From Syntrophus buswellii (GTDB lineage Bacteria > Desulfobacterota > Syntrophia > Syntrophales > Syntrophaceae), in assembly GCF_046097065.1 (NCBI RefSeq), contig NZ_CP175563.1, positions 2,046,001 through 2,110,000 on the forward strand: 64,000 nucleotides of DNA, in the 5' to 3' direction. Under the pieces are notes generated by a model. That model searched no databases and was not told the DNA's origin. It saw only the letters and a list, made by a program, of their open reading frames with translations. Positions 8,158-17,395 of the stretch are shown here, one piece after another (positions within the stretch are counted from its first letter, which is position 1; every line of letters starts with the position of its first letter). The position numbers and the translations under genes are program-made.

Positions 8158-8427
8158 ATGGCCGCATATGAAAGGCGCCCCAGACCGTCAGGACCGCGGA
8201 AGAAGTTTTTTCACCGCCGGAAATACTGTAAATTCTGTTCGGATTCAACAATCAAGATCGATTACAAACGACCGGATCTCCTTCACGACTACGTCACGGA
8301 GCGTGGAAAGATCATGCCCCGCCGGATTACCGGAAACTGCTCCAAGCATCAGAGGGAATTGACCCAGGCCATCAAGAGGGCGCGGACCATCGCCCTTCTG
8401 CCTTTTGTCGTCACGGAAGGCAGGTAA
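8158..8427 (+). CDS. rpsR: 30S ribosomal protein S18
   Basis: 89 residues, 14 bases after rpsF, with AAAGGAGG upstream. Contains the S18 core (IDYKRPDLLHDYVTERGKIM, then RRITGNCSKHQRELTQAIKR). It keeps the zinc-type cysteines CKFC near residue 25 and C-x2-H in GNCSKH, so this is the C+ form that needs zinc. S18 binds S6 and the central domain of 16S rRNA, and with S6 would be the ligand of the rpsF leader. Confidence 0.95.
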   Translation: MAAYERRPRPSGPRKKFFHRRKYCKFCSDSTIKIDYKRPDLLHDYVTERGKIMPRRITGNCSKHQRELTQAIKRARTIALLPFVVTEGR

Positions 8428-8442
8428 TCAGGATATCCGTTT

Positions 8443-8481
8443 GAAGGGCATTTCTTCTCTTCGGAGGAATGCCCTTCGTTT
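8443..8481 (+). terminator. Intercistronic hairpin after rpsR
   Basis: Perfect 10-bp arms GAAGGGCATT (8443-8452) and AATGCCCTTC (8468-8477) enclose a 15-base loop and are followed by GTTTT. The short T run suggests a partial terminator that lowers read-through from the ribosomal genes into the DUF2232 gene. The only good ribosome-site sequence nearby (GGAGG) is in its loop. Confidence 0.5.
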
Positions 8482-8484
8482 TGG

Positions 8485-9498
8485 ATGGATCTCCGCAGAG
8501 GGGCAATTGGGTGGCGGCTTGTGTTAAAGAGCGAGGGAGAAGAGAAGGTCATTGTCATCCGGGATTTTCTGACGGGCATCGCCGTCTCGTCCATGGTGTT
8601 CATCCTGGCGGCGGCGTTTCCAAGCTCCGCATCCTTCCTCTTTTTTCTCGGGCCCCTGCCCATCATTTTTTATTATTCCAAACTTGGCAGACGGCTGGGG
8701 CTGTTCCTCGTTCTGGGCGCTTTCGTCATCGTTTTGTCCGCCCTCGGCGCGCTGGGTCATGGGGAATACATTCCCCTTTTCTGCCTGCTCGGATTTCTGG
8801 GAGTGACGGTCGGCGAGCTCCTGGGAAGAAGGCTTTCGATCGAGCAGACGGTTCTGATTTCCCTTGGAATCGTAATCATCCCGATTCTGCTGCTCATCGC
8901 CTACTCGATGTTGCGAACAGGCAATCCGCCCTGGCGCTGGGCTGAGCCGTACCTTGTCCGGACCATCCTGGAAAACGTCAAACTCTACGCGGAGATGGGT
9001 GTGCCTGCCGAACAGATCAACCTGCTTCGGGAGAATGCACCGAAGATCGCCCATACGTTTATAAACATTCTTCCCTCTCTGAGCCTGATCAGCCTGGCCC
9101 TCTGCATCTGGCTCAATACCATCGCCGTCAGGGCCATCTTTCACCGCCAGGGGGTTCATTTTCCTGATTTCGGCGACCTGACGCGGTGGAAAGCGCCGGA
9201 AAAACTTGTCTGGCTGATTATCGGAAGCGGGGGGATGCTTTTGATCCCCGAGGGCAGGGTATTCTACACCGGGCTGAACCTCCTGCTTCTTGGCCTTTTT
9301 GTTTACCTGCTTCAGGGGCTGGCGATTGTCAGTTATTTTTTTAAGACGAGGAATATCCCCGTCATCCTGAGGTCCATATTTTACGCATTGCTGATTTTTC
9401 AGCTGACTCTGGTTCTTCCGGTCATTGCCGTCGGTCTTTTCGACCTGTGGATTGACTTCAGAAAATTCAATAAAAAGATGGACGGTTCCACGGCGTGA
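8485..9498 (+). CDS. DUF2232 polytopic membrane protein (YybS-like)
   Basis: 337 residues with about eight hydrophobic helices and a short soluble linker near residue 170 (ENVKLYAEMGVPAEQINLLR). Genes of this DUF2232/YybS type sit between rpsR and rplI in many Desulfobacterota and Firmicutes, as here. The function is unknown; a role in envelope or sporulation-like membrane processes has been suggested for relatives. The start is uncertain: ATG 8485 lies just after a hairpin, and a GTG at 8521 would also begin before the first helix. Confidence 0.8.
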   Translation: MDLRRGAIGWRLVLKSEGEEKVIVIRDFLTGIAVSSMVFILAAAFPSSASFLFFLGPLPIIFYYSKLGRRLGLFLVLGAFVIVLSALGALGHGEYIPLFCLLGFLGVTVGELLGRRLSIEQTVLISLGIVIIPILLLIAYSMLRTGNPPWRWAEPYLVRTILENVKLYAEMGVPAEQINLLRENAPKIAHTFINILPSLSLISLALCIWLNTIAVRAIFHRQGVHFPDFGDLTRWKAPEKLVWLIIGSGGMLLIPEGRVFYTGLNLLLLGLFVYLLQGLAIVSYFFKTRNIPVILRSIFYALLIFQLTLVLPVIAVGLFDLWIDFRKFNKKMDGSTA

Positions 9499-9549
9499 GA
9501 ATCGATCGCGTCGGTAAATGCCGTTCTTTTTAACAGGAGGGTTAACTTC

Positions 9550-9999
9550 ATGAAAGTCATTTTGAAAGAAACTGTCGAAACGCTTGGAAAAGCGGGAGAT
9601 ATCATTAAAGTTGCCGATGGATACGCCCGCAACTTCCTCATTCCCAAAGGATTGGCCGCAGAGGCGAACGTTCGGAACATCAAGGCCTTGGATCACGACA
9701 AGCAGAACATCGTCCGCAAGGCCGAGAAGGAAAGGAAACGCCACGAAAGCCTGGCCGCCAGCCTTGCCGGCGTCACCTGCACGATTTCCCGCCGCGTGGG
9801 AGAGCAGGACAAGCTGTTCGGTTCGGTGACGGCAAAGGACATTGAAGAGTCCCTGCTTGCCCAGGACATCACGATCGACCGGAAAACACTCGTCCTTGAC
9901 GAACCCATCAAGGCCATCGGGGAGTTCCCCATCGTCGTCAAGCTTGGCGCGGGCGTCACGGCCGAAATCAAGGTGAACGTCATCCCGGAACAGGCGTAG
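9550..9999 (+). CDS. rplI: 50S ribosomal protein L9
   Basis: 149 residues, the normal length. N-terminal rRNA-binding domain (MKVILKETVETLGKAGDIIK, then VADGYARNFLIPKGLA), a long central helix rich in Lys/Glu (residues about 45-75), and a C-terminal domain with KLFGSVTAKDI. L9 binds domain V of 23S rRNA and limits frameshifting. It follows the DUF2232 gene by 51 bases with a strong AGGAGGG, and precedes dnaB. Confidence 0.96.
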   Translation: MKVILKETVETLGKAGDIIKVADGYARNFLIPKGLAAEANVRNIKALDHDKQNIVRKAEKERKRHESLAASLAGVTCTISRRVGEQDKLFGSVTAKDIEESLLAQDITIDRKTLVLDEPIKAIGEFPIVVKLGAGVTAEIKVNVIPEQA

Positions 10000-10026
10000 G
10001 CGACGCCGCAGGTGCAGGGCCAGGCA

Positions 10027-11391
10027 ATGAAAGCAAGCGACATCGACGTTTCTCTCCATCGAATCCCCCCTCAGAACCGGGAGGCGGAGCAGTCCATCCT
10101 GGGGGGGATCCTGCTGAACAACGAGTCCCTGCACAGCGTCCTGGAAATCCTGAACGCCCCCGATTTCTACAGCGAGGCCCATCGCCGGATCTTTTCCGCG
10201 ATCCTCGATCTCTACGATCGGAACGAACCCTGCGATCTCATCACGCTGAGCAGCATCCTCAAGGACAAGAATCAACTGGACAACGTGGGAGGCATGGCCT
10301 ACCTTGCCTCCCTCGTGGACAATGTCCCCTCGTCGGCGAACATTGTCTACTACGCAAGAATCGTTAAGGAAAAGTCCGTTCTTCGGTCGCTCATCGGAAC
10401 GGCGACGGAAATCCTCAACAAGAGTTATGATTCGGGCAACGAAGTCGAAGAGGTTCTCGATTCCGCGGAACAGGCCATTTTCGAAATCTCCCAGCACAAG
10501 ATCAAGCCGGCCTTCTCGCCCATGCGGGACATCATCAAAGAGAGCTTCAAGACCATCGAGCAGCTTTACGAACGCAAAGCCTCGATCACCGGGGTAGCCA
10601 CGGGATTTGAACGGATCGACGACATGACCTCGGGTCTGCAGAATTCGGATCTCATCATCATAGCCGGACGCCCCAGCATGGGGAAAACGGCCCTGGCCCT
10701 GAACATCGCCTCCTATGCCGCCATGGACGCGGCGGTTCCCGTGGCCATCTTTTCCCTGGAAATGTCCAAGGAGCAGTTGGCCCTTCGCATGCTTGCCTCC
10801 GAAGCCAAAGTGGATTCCCAGCGTCTGCGTAAGGGCTTTCTCGGCGAAACGGACTGGCCCAAGCTGGCCAACGCCGCCGGTCGGCTCGCCGACGCGCTCA
10901 TTTTCATCGATGACACTCCGGCGATCACGGTTCTGGAGATGAAGGCCAAGTCAAGGCGGCTCAAGGCGGAATCGGGACTGGGACTGATCCTCCTGGATTA
11001 CCTGCAGCTGATGCGCAGCGGCAACTCCAGGGAATCCAGGGAGCAGGAAATTTCAGAAATCAGCCGCTCCCTGAAGGCCCTCGCCAAAGAGCTCAGCGTC
11101 CCCGTTGTGGCGCTCTCGCAGCTCAACCGCAAGGTGGAAGACCGCTCCGACCGCCGGCCCCAGATGGCGGATCTACGCGAGTCCGGGGCCATCGAACAGG
11201 ATGCGGACGTCATTGCCTTCATTTATCGGGATGAGGTTTATAACAAGTCGGAAGACAACCCGGAAAAGGGCATTGCGGAAATCATCATCGGCAAGCAGCG
11301 AAACGGTCCCACGGGAACGGTCAAGCTGGCCTTCATGGAAAAATACACCACCTTCGAAAATCTGGCCCGGTCCGACGACCTGGCTTCCTAA
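10027..11391 (+). CDS. dnaB: Replicative DNA helicase DnaB
   Basis: 454 residues. N-terminal DnaB domain (PPQNREAEQSILGGILLNNE at about 14) and C-terminal RecA-like helicase with Walker A GRPSMGKTAL, Walker B region LILLDYLQLM and VVALSQLNRKVEDR. No intein is present. The hexamer unwinds DNA ahead of the replisome. I prefer the ATG at 10027; a GTG at 10012 would add five residues. Its TAA overlaps the stop of the convergent rpoH by bases 11388-11391, with no terminator between them. Confidence 0.96.
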   Translation: MKASDIDVSLHRIPPQNREAEQSILGGILLNNESLHSVLEILNAPDFYSEAHRRIFSAILDLYDRNEPCDLITLSSILKDKNQLDNVGGMAYLASLVDNVPSSANIVYYARIVKEKSVLRSLIGTATEILNKSYDSGNEVEEVLDSAEQAIFEISQHKIKPAFSPMRDIIKESFKTIEQLYERKASITGVATGFERIDDMTSGLQNSDLIIIAGRPSMGKTALALNIASYAAMDAAVPVAIFSLEMSKEQLALRMLASEAKVDSQRLRKGFLGETDWPKLANAAGRLADALIFIDDTPAITVLEMKAKSRRLKAESGLGLILLDYLQLMRSGNSRESREQEISEISRSLKALAKELSVPVVALSQLNRKVEDRSDRRPQMADLRESGAIEQDADVIAFIYRDEVYNKSEDNPEKGIAEIIIGKQRNGPTGTVKLAFMEKYTTFENLARSDDLAS

Positions 11392-12278
11392 CTTCCCGCC
11401 TCCAGCAGCTTCCGCTCCTCCCCGAGATAGGGCAGGGCAAGGCGGAGCTTCTTCAGCGCCTGCTTTTCGATCTGCCGGGCCCTCTCCCGGGTGATGTGAT
11501 ACAAATCGCCGATCTCCTGGAGGGTCTTGGGGTCATCGGCCATGACCCGATGCTGGATGATGTACATTTCCTTCTCGTTCAGAACGGCAAGGGCCCCCGA
11601 AATGTTCTTCTGCACCAGCTCCGTTTCTTCCTTTCGGATCAGGGCGGTTTCCTGATCTTCGCCCGCATAGGTGAGATAATCCATATGCGACGCCCCCCCA
11701 TCCTCGCTGACGGCCATATCCAGGGACAGATCCCGGTTGCTCATGCGGACATCCATCTCTTGAACCTCATCGACCCGGACGCCGAGGGAGTCCGCAATCT
11801 CGCTGAACTCGGGGTTTTTCAGGGACAGCGCCTGCAGTTCCTTTTTGGTCTGATTCAGCTTGAAAAAGAGCTTCCTCTGGGCCTGGGTCGTCCCGATTTT
11901 AACCAGGCTCCACGTTTTTATAATATAATTCTGTATATAGGCCCGAATCCACCAGACCGCGTAGGAAATCAGCCGATAGCCCTTGTAGGGATCGAATTTC
12001 TTGATGGCATGCATCAGGCCGATATTCCCCTCCTGGATGAGGTCCGCCAGTTTCACTCCATAATTGCGATACTCATGGGCAATCTTCACCACAAATCGCA
12101 GGTTGGACACCACCAGTTTTTCGGCGGCCTCCATATTCCCGTTCTTCGTCCAGTCGATGGCGTATCGGAACTCCTCTTCCGCGGACAGCACCGGAAATTT
12201 GTTGATCTCCGCCATGTAGACTTCAAGGGCACCGGCGACAGCGGGCAGTTTCAAAATGAAGGCATCCTCCTTTGACAT
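11388..12278 (-). CDS. rpoH: Heat-shock sigma factor RpoH (sigma32)
   Basis: 296 residues. Region 2 (AEKLVVSNLRFVVKIAHEYR, DLIQEGNIGLMHAIKKFDP, LISYAVWWIRAYIQNYIIK), the diagnostic RpoH box QAQRKLFFKL near residue 135, and region 4 with a helix-turn-helix (TLQEIGDLYHITRERARQIE). It directs RNA polymerase to chaperone and protease genes, and two likely targets (clpB, htpX) are encoded divergently. The start is not certain: ATG 12278 is only about eight bases from the predicted transcription start, while an internal TTG eight codons later has a good GGAGG. Confidence 0.93.
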   Translation of the reverse strand: MSKEDAFILKLPAVAGALEVYMAEINKFPVLSAEEEFRYAIDWTKNGNMEAAEKLVVSNLRFVVKIAHEYRNYGVKLADLIQEGNIGLMHAIKKFDPYKGYRLISYAVWWIRAYIQNYIIKTWSLVKIGTTQAQRKLFFKLNQTKKELQALSLKNPEFSEIADSLGVRVDEVQEMDVRMSNRDLSLDMAVSEDGGASHMDYLTYAGEDQETALIRKEETELVQKNISGALAVLNEKEMYIIQHRVMADDPKTLQEIGDLYHITRERARQIEKQALKKLRLALPYLGEERKLLEAGS

Positions 12279-12292
12279 GATCCTGTTTCAGC

Positions 12293-12320
12293 ATTCTAAT
12301 TATTGTAACCTGATAGTCAA
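12293..12320 (-). promoter_or_regulatory. Sigma70-type promoter of rpoH
   Basis: On the minus strand TTGACT (12320-12315) and TAGAAT (12298-12293) are 16 bases apart, a good housekeeping promoter. The predicted start of transcription near 12286 leaves almost no leader before the annotated ATG. Confidence 0.55.
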
Positions 12321-12494
12321 GACCTTTTCCAGGATGAATCTTTTGGGTCCGGCGAGGTTGACAGACCTGCACCCCATGGTTAATTTACCAATGAAAATTG
12401 AACGGTTCCAATAACTGATTTCCAAATCCATTTCTGCATATACGCCGCCGGAACTCCCCCCCGGGGGAACGGGAAAGTGCGTAAGGGAGGAACG

Positions 12495-15086
12495 ATGCGT
12501 TTTGACAAATTTACGCTGAAGGTGCAGGAAGGCCTGCAGGAGGCCCAGGGGCTGGCCGGAAACCACGGCCACCAGGGCATTGATGCGGAGCATCTGCTGC
12601 TGGCCCTTCTTGCTCAGCCGGAAGGCATTGTGGGCAATATTCTGAAAAAGCTGGGAGCGGACCCGGCCCGGATCGAACAGGATCTCAAAAAGTCCCTTGA
12701 ACGGCTGCCCCGGATATCCGGGCCCGTCCAGCCTTACCTCACTCCGAGGCTCAACAGGGTTCTGGACAAGGCCATGGAGGAAGCCGCCCATCTCAACGAT
12801 GAGTATGTCAGCGCGGAGCATGTGCTGGTCGCCCTGGCCGATGAAAAGGAGGGCGACGCGCCCCGGATTCTGAACTCGGCCGGGGTGACGCGGGACAACA
12901 TTTTCAAGGTTCTCGTGGAAATCCGCGGAAATCAGCGGATCACGGACCCCAATCCCGAGGAGAAATACCAGGCCCTGAAGCGCTATGCCAAGGACTTCAA
13001 CGAGCTGGCCCGCAAGGGGGCCTTTGACCCCGTCATCGGCCGGAACGATGAAATCCGGAGGATTCTGCAGGTCCTTTCCCGGAGGACCAAGAACAACCCC
13101 GTTCTGATCGGGGAACCCGGCGTCGGCAAGACGGCCATTGTCGAGGGGCTGGCGCAGCGGATCGTCAATGGCGACGTTCCGGAGACCCTGAAAAACAAGC
13201 GGGTCGTCGGGCTCGATATCGGGGCCCTCGTGGCGGGAGCCAAGTATCGCGGTGAATTTGAAGACCGGCTCAAAGCCGTCCTCAAGGAAGTGACCAGCGC
13301 CCAGGGGGAAATCATCCTCTTCATCGACGAAATTCACACGGTCGTCGGCGCGGGGGCGGCGGAAGGCGCCGTCGACGCCTCCAACATGCTCAAGCCGGCC
13401 CTTGCGAGGGGCGAGCTGCGCTGTGTCGGGGCGACAACCCTGAATGAGTACCGCAAGCACATGGAGAAGGACCCCGCCCTGGAGCGGCGCTTTCAGCCCA
13501 TTCTCGTGCGGGAGCCCAGCGTGGAAGACACCATCGCCATTCTCCGGGGGCTGAAGGAGCGCTACGAGATCCATCACGGCGTCCGGATCAAGGACTCCGC
13601 TATCGTCGCCGCGGCGACCCTTTCGAACCGGTACATCAGCGACCGCTTTCTTCCCGACAAGGCGGTGGACCTCATTGACGAAGCGGCGTCTCGATTGAGG
13701 ATCGAACTGGACAGCCTGCCCGCCGAAATCGATGTCCTGGAAAGAAAAGCCATCCAGTTGGAAATCGAGCGCCAATCCCTGAAGAACGAAACGGACAGCG
13801 CTTCCCTGGAAAGGCGGGACAAGATCGACCGGGAGCTGGCCGAGCTCCGCGAGGCCATGGACGGCATGAAGATGCACTGGTCCGAGGAGAAGGAGGTCAT
13901 CAAGAAGATCCAGACTCTCAAAAGTGATCTTGAGAGCCGCAAGAACGAAGAGCAGGCGGCCATGCGGGAAGGAAATCTCGCCAGGGCGGCGGAAATCCGC
14001 TATGGCAAACTGGTGGAGCTGAACCGGGCCCTGGAGGAGGAGCAGAACCGCCTCGAATCGATCCAGAAGGAAAGAAAGATGCTCAAGGAGGAGGTGGACG
14101 CCGAGGATGTGGCGGAAGTCGTCGCCAACTGGACCGGAATCCCCGTCGCCCGGATGATGGAAAGCGACGTCCAGAAGCTCATCCACATGGAAGAGCGCCT
14201 CGGACGGAGAGTGATCGGCCAGGAGGAGGGCATCCACGCCGTCTCCAGCGCCCTGCGCAGGGCCCGATCCGGTCTTCAGGACCCCAACCGCCCCATCGGC
14301 TCCTTCATCTTCCTCGGCCCGACAGGTGTGGGGAAGACCGAACTGGCCCGGGCTCTGGCGGAATTCATGTTCGACAACGAGCAGGCGATGATCCGCATCG
14401 ACATGTCGGAGTTCATGGAGAAGCATTCCGTCGCGCGCCTCATCGGCGCTCCTCCCGGCTACGTGGGCTACGACGAAGGGGGTTACCTGACGGAAGCCGT
14501 CCGCCGGCGCCCCTATTCGGTTCTCCTTTTTGACGAGATCGAAAAGGCCCATCCGGACGTCTTCAACATCCTGCTCCAGATTCTCGATGACGGCCGCCTC
14601 ACCGATGGTCACGGGCGGACGGTCGATTTCAAGAATACGATCGTCATCCTGACGTCGAACGTGGGCAGCCAGTGGATCCAGGATATCACCCTGCCGCCTG
14701 AAGAACGGCGGATGAAGACGATGGAGATCCTCCGCGCCACCTTCAAACCGGAATTTTTGAACCGGATCGACGACATCATCATCTTCCGTTCGCTGACCAT
14801 GGCGGATATCGACCGGATCATTTCGATCCAGATCGGCCTCCTTCAGAAGCGCCTGGAAGATCGAAAGCTTTTCCTGGAATTGACAGAAAGGGCCAAAAAA
14901 TATATATCCGAACAGGGATACAGTCCGGTCTACGGCGCCCGGCCGCTGAAGCGGGCCATTCAGAAGCTGCTTCTCGACAGTCTCTCTCTGAAGCTCCTGG
15001 AGGGCGCCTTTGTCGAAGGCGACTCCATCACGGCGGACATCGACGAGCGGGGCGGCATTGTGTTCTCAAGGAAAACGGATCATTAA
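12495..15086 (+). CDS. clpB: ATP-dependent disaggregase ClpB
   Basis: 863 residues, the normal ClpB length. Order: Clp N-domain repeats (1-150), AAA+ 1 with GEPGVGKT and Walker B FIDEIHTVVG, a coiled-coil middle domain (about 410-525, rich in Glu/Arg/Leu), AAA+ 2 with GPTGVGKTELARAL and LLFDEIEKAHPDV, then the C-terminal D2-small domain. It has no ClpP-binding IGF/IGL loop that I can see, in line with ClpB rather than ClpA/C. With DnaK it rescues aggregated proteins after heat shock. ATG 12495 has GGGAGGAACG just upstream. It is divergent from rpoH and followed by htpX. Confidence 0.96.
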   Translation: MRFDKFTLKVQEGLQEAQGLAGNHGHQGIDAEHLLLALLAQPEGIVGNILKKLGADPARIEQDLKKSLERLPRISGPVQPYLTPRLNRVLDKAMEEAAHLNDEYVSAEHVLVALADEKEGDAPRILNSAGVTRDNIFKVLVEIRGNQRITDPNPEEKYQALKRYAKDFNELARKGAFDPVIGRNDEIRRILQVLSRRTKNNPVLIGEPGVGKTAIVEGLAQRIVNGDVPETLKNKRVVGLDIGALVAGAKYRGEFEDRLKAVLKEVTSAQGEIILFIDEIHTVVGAGAAEGAVDASNMLKPALARGELRCVGATTLNEYRKHMEKDPALERRFQPILVREPSVEDTIAILRGLKERYEIHHGVRIKDSAIVAAATLSNRYISDRFLPDKAVDLIDEAASRLRIELDSLPAEIDVLERKAIQLEIERQSLKNETDSASLERRDKIDRELAELREAMDGMKMHWSEEKEVIKKIQTLKSDLESRKNEEQAAMREGNLARAAEIRYGKLVELNRALEEEQNRLESIQKERKMLKEEVDAEDVAEVVANWTGIPVARMMESDVQKLIHMEERLGRRVIGQEEGIHAVSSALRRARSGLQDPNRPIGSFIFLGPTGVGKTELARALAEFMFDNEQAMIRIDMSEFMEKHSVARLIGAPPGYVGYDEGGYLTEAVRRRPYSVLLFDEIEKAHPDVFNILLQILDDGRLTDGHGRTVDFKNTIVILTSNVGSQWIQDITLPPEERRMKTMEILRATFKPEFLNRIDDIIIFRSLTMADIDRIISIQIGLLQKRLEDRKLFLELTERAKKYISEQGYSPVYGARPLKRAIQKLLLDSLSLKLLEGAFVEGDSITADIDERGGIVFSRKTDH

Positions 15087-15100
15087 TCATGCCCTCTTCT

Positions 15101-15135
15101 TCCCTTTTCCCGGTATGCAAGGCCGGGAAAAGGGA
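15101..15135 (+). other. Perfect 13-bp hairpin between clpB and htpX
   Basis: Arms TCCCTTTTCCCGG (15101-15113) and CCGGGAAAAGGGA (15123-15135) match without error around a nine-base loop, 14 bases after the clpB stop. No T tract follows on either strand, so it is more likely an mRNA processing or 3'-protection element that separates clpB and htpX levels than a simple terminator. Confidence 0.6.
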
Positions 15136-15188
15136 CAAAAGAGGCTCCATTCCATCCTTAAAAGACGACAAAAAAAGGAGTCAAAAAA

Positions 15189-16043
15189 ATGAATACCATA
15201 AAAACGGCCCTTCTTCTGGGCGCTCTGACGGGACTGCTCATGTTCATCGGAGGGTTGATCGGCGGGAAGCACGGGATGACGATCGCCTTTGTCCTGGCCA
15301 TGATCATGAACTTCGGGAGCTACTGGTTTTCAGACAAGCTGGTGCTCAAAATGTACCGCGCCCAGGAAGCATCGGAAGCGCAGGCGCCGGAGCTCTATCG
15401 GATGGTGCGCGACCTGGCCATGAGGGGAAACCTTCCCATGCCCCGGGTCTACATCATCCCCGGTGAAACGCCCAATGCCTTTGCCACGGGCAGAAACGAA
15501 CAGCACGCCGTCGTGGCAGTCACGGAAGGCCTGCTTAGGATCCTCAACCGCGACGAGCTGGAGGGAGTCCTCTCCCACGAACTGACCCACATCAAGAATA
15601 AGGACATGCTCATCGGCTCCATCGCGGCCACGCTGGCCGGCGCCATTGTGATGCTGGCCAATATGGCCCAGTGGGCGGCCATGTTCGGCGGCCTGGGCAA
15701 CCGGGACAGCGAGGAGGGCGGAGGGGGAGGCATCGTGGGATTGATCGCCACGGCCATTCTCGCACCCATTGCCGCCACGATCATTCAAATGGCCATCTCC
15801 CGGTCCCGTGAATACATGGCTGATGAAGGCGGGGCGAAAATTTCCGGGAAGCCCTACGGTCTGGCCGGCGCGCTGGAAAAGCTGTCCCGGGCTTCGCAGA
15901 TCGTCCCCATGAACGCCAATCCCTCAACGGCCCATATGTTTATCGTCAACCCCCTGACGGGGCGCTCCCTCATGAACCTCTTCAGCACCCACCCCCCCAT
16001 CGAGGAGAGAATCGCCCGGCTCAGAAGCATGAGGCCGGCGTGA
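15189..16043 (+). CDS. htpX: Membrane zinc metalloprotease HtpX
   Basis: 284 residues. Two N-terminal helices (about 7-25 and 30-48), catalytic zinc site HELTH (near residue 131) with the third ligand Glu in the SREYMADE region, two further membrane segments between them, and the C-terminal FSTHPPIEERIARLR typical of HtpX. It degrades damaged inner-membrane proteins with FtsH. GGAG lies just before the start. Position behind clpB and beside rpoH fits a heat-shock operon. Confidence 0.95.
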   Translation: MNTIKTALLLGALTGLLMFIGGLIGGKHGMTIAFVLAMIMNFGSYWFSDKLVLKMYRAQEASEAQAPELYRMVRDLAMRGNLPMPRVYIIPGETPNAFATGRNEQHAVVAVTEGLLRILNRDELEGVLSHELTHIKNKDMLIGSIAATLAGAIVMLANMAQWAAMFGGLGNRDSEEGGGGGIVGLIATAILAPIAATIIQMAISRSREYMADEGGAKISGKPYGLAGALEKLSRASQIVPMNANPSTAHMFIVNPLTGRSLMNLFSTHPPIEERIARLRSMRPA

Positions 16044-16133
16044 TCACATCGCGGCCATCCGGTTCTGTCTGCAGGCCCCCCTCTCGAACGGAAGGTGGCT
16101 TTGCCTGAAAAAGCTTTTGCGCAGGAGGAGTTT

Positions 16134-16553
16134 ATGGAAGAAGAAAAGCAGGAAAAATCATTTGTTGTAAAGGATAAGCGGATGTTCAGCGAATCCGGCG
16201 AGCAGCGTGCACAGGAAGAGCCGAAGCCGGAATCCCCCCCGAAGGCTTCAGGGGAACCCAAAACCGGGCCGTCCGGCCGTCAGCCCGAGGAAGAGGATTA
16301 TTCGTCCCTCCCCGAGATTACGTTTCTGAACTTCATCCTCTCCCTGAGCACAACGGTCATGTTTCATTTCGGTGATTTTCCCGATCCCGTCTCGCGGGAA
16401 ACCCAGAAAAATCTTCCTGCCGCCAAACAGACCATCGACATCCTGTCCATGCTCAAGGACAAGACGAAGGGCAATCTCGACGATCATGAAAAATCCCTGC
16501 TGGACGAGATTCTCTTCGAACTGAAAATGCGATACGTCAAAGAAACTTCCTGA
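16134..16553 (+). CDS. DUF1844 family small protein
   Basis: 139 residues, starting at an ATG with AGGAGGAG seven bases upstream. The first 55 residues are charged and Pro/Glu-rich. The conserved part (LPEITFLNFILSLSTTVMFH, then KQTIDILSMLKDKTKGNLDDHE) is the DUF1844 domain, found as a short cytoplasmic protein in many Desulfobacterota. Function unknown. It ends two bases before ispE and is probably co-transcribed with it. Confidence 0.85.
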   Translation: MEEEKQEKSFVVKDKRMFSESGEQRAQEEPKPESPPKASGEPKTGPSGRQPEEEDYSSLPEITFLNFILSLSTTVMFHFGDFPDPVSRETQKNLPAAKQTIDILSMLKDKTKGNLDDHEKSLLDEILFELKMRYVKETS

Positions 16554-16555
16554 TC

Positions 16556-17395
16556 ATGATGAGAAGATTATCGCCGGCGAAGGTGAATCTCCACCTCCGG
16601 GTATTGAGAAAAAGGCCGGACGGATATCACGACCTGGCCACATTGATGCAGAAAATCAGCCTCTACGACGAGCTGGAATTTTTTCCTTCGGACCGGGGCA
16701 TTTCCCTGCGATGCCCCAGTGTCCCTCTGCCCGAAAATGAAGACAATATCGTTTTCCGGGCCGCAAAAGCAATTTTCTCCCGAGCCGGCTTCCGGCCGGG
16801 AGTCACCATCACCCTCCACAAAAACATCCCCCTGGCCGCGGGCCTCGGGGGCGGCAGCTCCAACGCCGCCATCACCCTCCTGGCCTTGAACGAACTCTTC
16901 CAGTTCAACTTCAGCAGCGAAGAATTGAGAGAACTCGGGGCGACCCTCGGAGCCGATGTCCCCTTCTTCCTCTTCCCCGGACCGGCCTGGGCCTTCGGCA
17001 TCGGCGATCGCCTGGAGGCGGCGCGCGCCGTCCCCTCCTTCTGGTTTGTCCTCGTCAATCCCGGCTTCGAAGTCTCGACGAAGGTCATTTATCAAAACCT
17101 GAATTTAGGATTGACAAACGAAACAATACATTATAGCATTCCGCGGTTTTTGACCGGAGAAGACGTGGCTGCAGGGCTTCACAACGATCTTGAGCGCGTG
17201 ACCTTGAAGATGCATCCGTCCCTGGGGGAGATCAAGGAGCTGCTTCTTTTGAACGGTGCGGCAGGCTCTCTGATGTCCGGCAGCGGACCGACGGTTTTCG
17301 GCCTGTTTGATTCTGAAGACAAGGCAGAAAAAGCAAAATCCGTGCTGAAAAAGTCAAGTTCGTGGTCTGTTTTCCTCTGCCACTCGGTCGATTGA
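16556..17395 (+). CDS. ispE: 4-diphosphocytidyl-2-C-methyl-D-erythritol kinase
   Basis: 279 residues. A GHMP kinase with SPAKVNLHLRVLRKRPDGYH at the N-terminus (substrate Lys and the HxL-type motif), ATP loop PLAAGLGGGSSNAA near 95, catalytic Asp in LGADVPFFLF, and C-terminal GAAGSLMSGSGPTVFGLF. It phosphorylates CDP-methylerythritol in the MEP isoprenoid pathway. ATG ATG at the start leaves one codon of doubt. The gene lies directly upstream of tRNA-Gln and prs, a conserved order in this phylum. Confidence 0.95.
   Translation: MMRRLSPAKVNLHLRVLRKRPDGYHDLATLMQKISLYDELEFFPSDRGISLRCPSVPLPENEDNIVFRAAKAIFSRAGFRPGVTITLHKNIPLAAGLGGGSSNAAITLLALNELFQFNFSSEELRELGATLGADVPFFLFPGPAWAFGIGDRLEAARAVPSFWFVLVNPGFEVSTKVIYQNLNLGLTNETIHYSIPRFLTGEDVAAGLHNDLERVTLKMHPSLGEIKELLLLNGAAGSLMSGSGPTVFGLFDSEDKAEKAKSVLKKSSSWSVFLCHSVD

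Noticed and set aside
12356..12380. CCCCATGGT near 12372 as the -10 of a sigma32 promoter for clpB
   Set aside because: The nearest -35-like TTGACA is only eight bases away, and no CTTGAA-like box lies at the right distance.
12300..14612. 770-codon open frame antisense to clpB
   Set aside because: Mirror of GC-rich clpB codons; no ribosome site, no family, and clpB is certain.
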